Under the pieces are notes generated by a model. That model searched no databases and was not told the origin of the DNA. It saw only the letters and a list, made by a program, of their open reading frames with translations. From Actinomycetales bacterium Ga0077552 (lineage in GTDB: Bacteria > Actinomycetota > Actinomycetes > Actinomycetales > Microbacteriaceae), in contig LNFD01000146.1 in the NCBI GenBank assembly GCA_001464255.1, positions 1 through 5,298 on the forward strand: a stretch of 5,298 bases of DNA, given 5' to 3'. Within the stretch, counting starts at the first letter, position 1. The number at the start of each line of letters is the position of its first letter. The translations under genes and the position numbers were made by a program. Positions 4,810 through 5,298 of this stretch are shown one piece after another.

Positions 4810-5298
4810 CTAGACTAGAACGGGAGCGCCGGGAAGCCTGGTCGGCCTCCCGGGACGATCCGGGAGCATCCTGATCATCGACCCCCCGGAAGGCCGCATG
4901 ACCACCGAGAGCAGCCCTGTCGAGAGCACGACCGCGACGTAGATGATCGCGGGCACGATGACGCCGCCCACCGCCGCGACGACCGGCACGAGGGCCTTGC
5001 GCGGGTCGCGAAGCTCGCCCGCGACGAACTCGCGCTTGAGCTCGAGGCCCGCGAGGAAGAAGAAGATCGCGAGCAGGGCATCCGCCGCGAACTTGCCGAC
5101 CGAGATCTCCCAGAACAGTTCGCCGAACGAGAACTGCAGGTAGGTCGAGCGCAGGCCGAAGTACGCCTCGCCCCACGCCGAGTTCGCCACGATGAGGGCG
5201 AGCACGGTCGCGGCGAGCAGCAGGAAGCCGCCGACCGTCTCGCGGCGCAGGATGCGCTCGATCCACAGCGACTCGCGGTAGCGGCGCTCGGGCCCCGA
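4810..5298 (-). CDS. nhaA: NhaA-type Na+/H+ antiporter fragment: starts beyond the right edge, truncated at its 3' end
   Basis: The minus strand is open from the window edge to a TAG at 4812-4810, giving 162 codons. NhaA exchanges external protons for internal sodium (or lithium) across the cytoplasmic membrane. Family signatures, counted from the window edge: RRYRESLWIERILRRETVGG (5-24) before the first membrane helix (25-38, ending VANS), DALLAIFFFLAGLELKREF (73-91) holding the conserved GLExKRE block, and ALVPVVAAVGGVIVPAIIYVAVV (102-124). After about residue 124 similarity ends: the expected GWxIPxATDIAFA block and the paired aspartates of the ion-binding site (Asp163-Asp164 in E. coli) are missing. 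They are replaced by about 37 residues of Arg/Pro/Gly-rich sequence that is simply antisense of the plus-strand leader. Only about three of twelve membrane helices remain, so the product cannot be a working antiporter. A GTG at 5205 could serve as an internal start but would remove the first helix. Family sure; the break is either a real rearrangement or an assembly artefact. Confidence 0.88.
   Translation of the reverse strand, partial: SGPERRYRESLWIERILRRETVGGFLLLAATVLALIVANSAWGEAYFGLRSTYLQFSFGELFWEISVGKFAADALLAIFFFLAGLELKREFVAGELRDPRKALVPVVAAVGGVIVPAIIYVAVVLSTGLLSVVMRPSGGSMIRMLPDRPGRPTRLPGAPVLV
4811..4816 (+). promoter_or_regulatory. Candidate -10 box (TAGACT) for the structured leader
   Basis: TAGACT fits TAnnnT and lies 23 bases after the zapE stop. 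Its expected start point, near 4820-4823, coincides with the first base-paired segment of the leader (4821-4826), which supports its being the genuine promoter. No good -35 is visible. It also overlaps the stop codon of the truncated nhaA frame on the other strand. Confidence 0.45.
4821..4897 (+). promoter_or_regulatory. Structured 5' leader with alternative helices; candidate riboswitch or attenuator
   Basis: Three helices can be drawn by eye. Helix A pairs CGGGAG (4821-4826) with CTCCCG (4847-4852) and continues, after one bulged C, as GCCG (4828-4831) with CGGC (4843-4846), closing an 11-base loop. Helix B pairs CTCCCGG (4847-4853) with CCGGGAG (4860-4866) over a 6-base loop. Helix C pairs TCCGGG (4859-4864) with CCCGGA (4885-4890). 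A and B exclude each other through 4847-4852, and B and C exclude each other through 4860-4864. Helix C covers the first half of the ribosome site GGAAGG (4888-4893), four bases before the ATG at 4898. So A plus C would shut translation and B would open it. This is the logic of a translational riboswitch, but no ligand class is recognised with confidence. Because an nhaA fragment abuts it, the nhaA-I and nhaA-II (Li+) riboswitch families are the first to compare. GC-rich DNA makes some such pairing by chance. Confidence 0.45.
4898..4942 (+). pseudogene. Broken 5' end of a gene: ATG plus 13 codons, then stop
   Basis: An ATG preceded by GGAAGG opens a frame reading MTTESSPVESTTAT and stops at TAG 4940-4942. 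The first 8-10 residues look like a normal hydrophilic N-terminus, whereas the bases from about 4925 onward are the complement of NhaA coding sequence. The leader, ribosome site and start therefore appear to belong to a gene whose body is missing at this place. A hydrophilic N-terminus of this kind before an SGPERRYRES-like segment would be plausible for NhaA itself. A genuine 14-residue leader peptide is an alternative but less likely, because no downstream gene in the same direction follows. Confidence 0.45.

Noticed and set aside
4847..4866. Hairpin 4847-4853/4860-4866 as an intrinsic terminator for zapE
   Set aside because: A strong GC stem, but no run of T follows, and it is embedded among competing helices before a ribosome site, so a leader-control role fits better.
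4829..4870. Cobalamin riboswitch suggested by the GGGAAGCCTGGT string
   Set aside because: The string resembles part of the B12 leader, but the expected following stem and the CCCGCCACTG-type box are missing.

Overview
The window is about 70% GC, with GTG and ATG starts, tight gene packing and -10 boxes of the TAnnnT type sitting directly in front of start codons. Together with the gene content (a DUF3000 protein, a paired sulfurtransferase and SufE, a stand-alone RibD-C domain protein and a ZapE/AFG1-type ATPase) this points to a high-GC actinomycete, most likely of the Microbacteriaceae. The taxonomic call is inference from protein style and gene neighbourhood. No rRNA, tRNA, CRISPR array, insertion sequence or phage gene is visible, and there is no gene-free stretch longer than about 115 bases.

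Layout: (1) bases 1-340, minus strand: 5' part of a DUF3000 gene running off the left edge. (2) 341-375: a 35-base divergent region with two back-to-back -10 boxes, each placed so that the transcript would start at or next to the start codon (leaderless mRNAs). (3) 376-1665, plus strand: an alpha/beta hydrolase with an N-terminal membrane anchor. Its 3' end overlaps the next gene by 77 bases, tail to tail. (4) 3648 down to 1589, minus strand: a compact operon sseA (rhodanese sulfurtransferase), sufE-like, and a RibD-C/DHFR-fold reductase, with a 9-base gap and then a TGATG overlap. (5) 3649-3761: divergent control region with two facing -10 boxes and a perfect 9-base inverted repeat. (6) 3762-4787, plus strand: zapE. 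(7) 4811-4942, plus strand: a promoter, a structured leader with three mutually interlocking helices and a good Shine-Dalgarno site, then an ATG with only 14 codons before a stop. (8) 5298 down to 4810, minus strand: the N-terminal third of a NhaA sodium/proton antiporter, which loses family similarity where it meets the start of the plus-strand mini-gene.

Functionally the centre of the window is a sulfur-handling unit: SseA mobilises sulfur as a cysteine persulfide and SufE is a persulfide carrier for Fe-S cluster assembly. The linked reductase may use reduced pyridine nucleotide on a pterin- or pyrimidine-like substrate. The most interesting part is the right end. The leader at 4811-4897 has the architecture of a translational riboswitch or attenuator. 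The inverted, truncated nhaA fused to its first codons suggests that the leader originally belonged to nhaA and that an inversion, real or an assembly/amplification chimera, has folded the gene back on itself.
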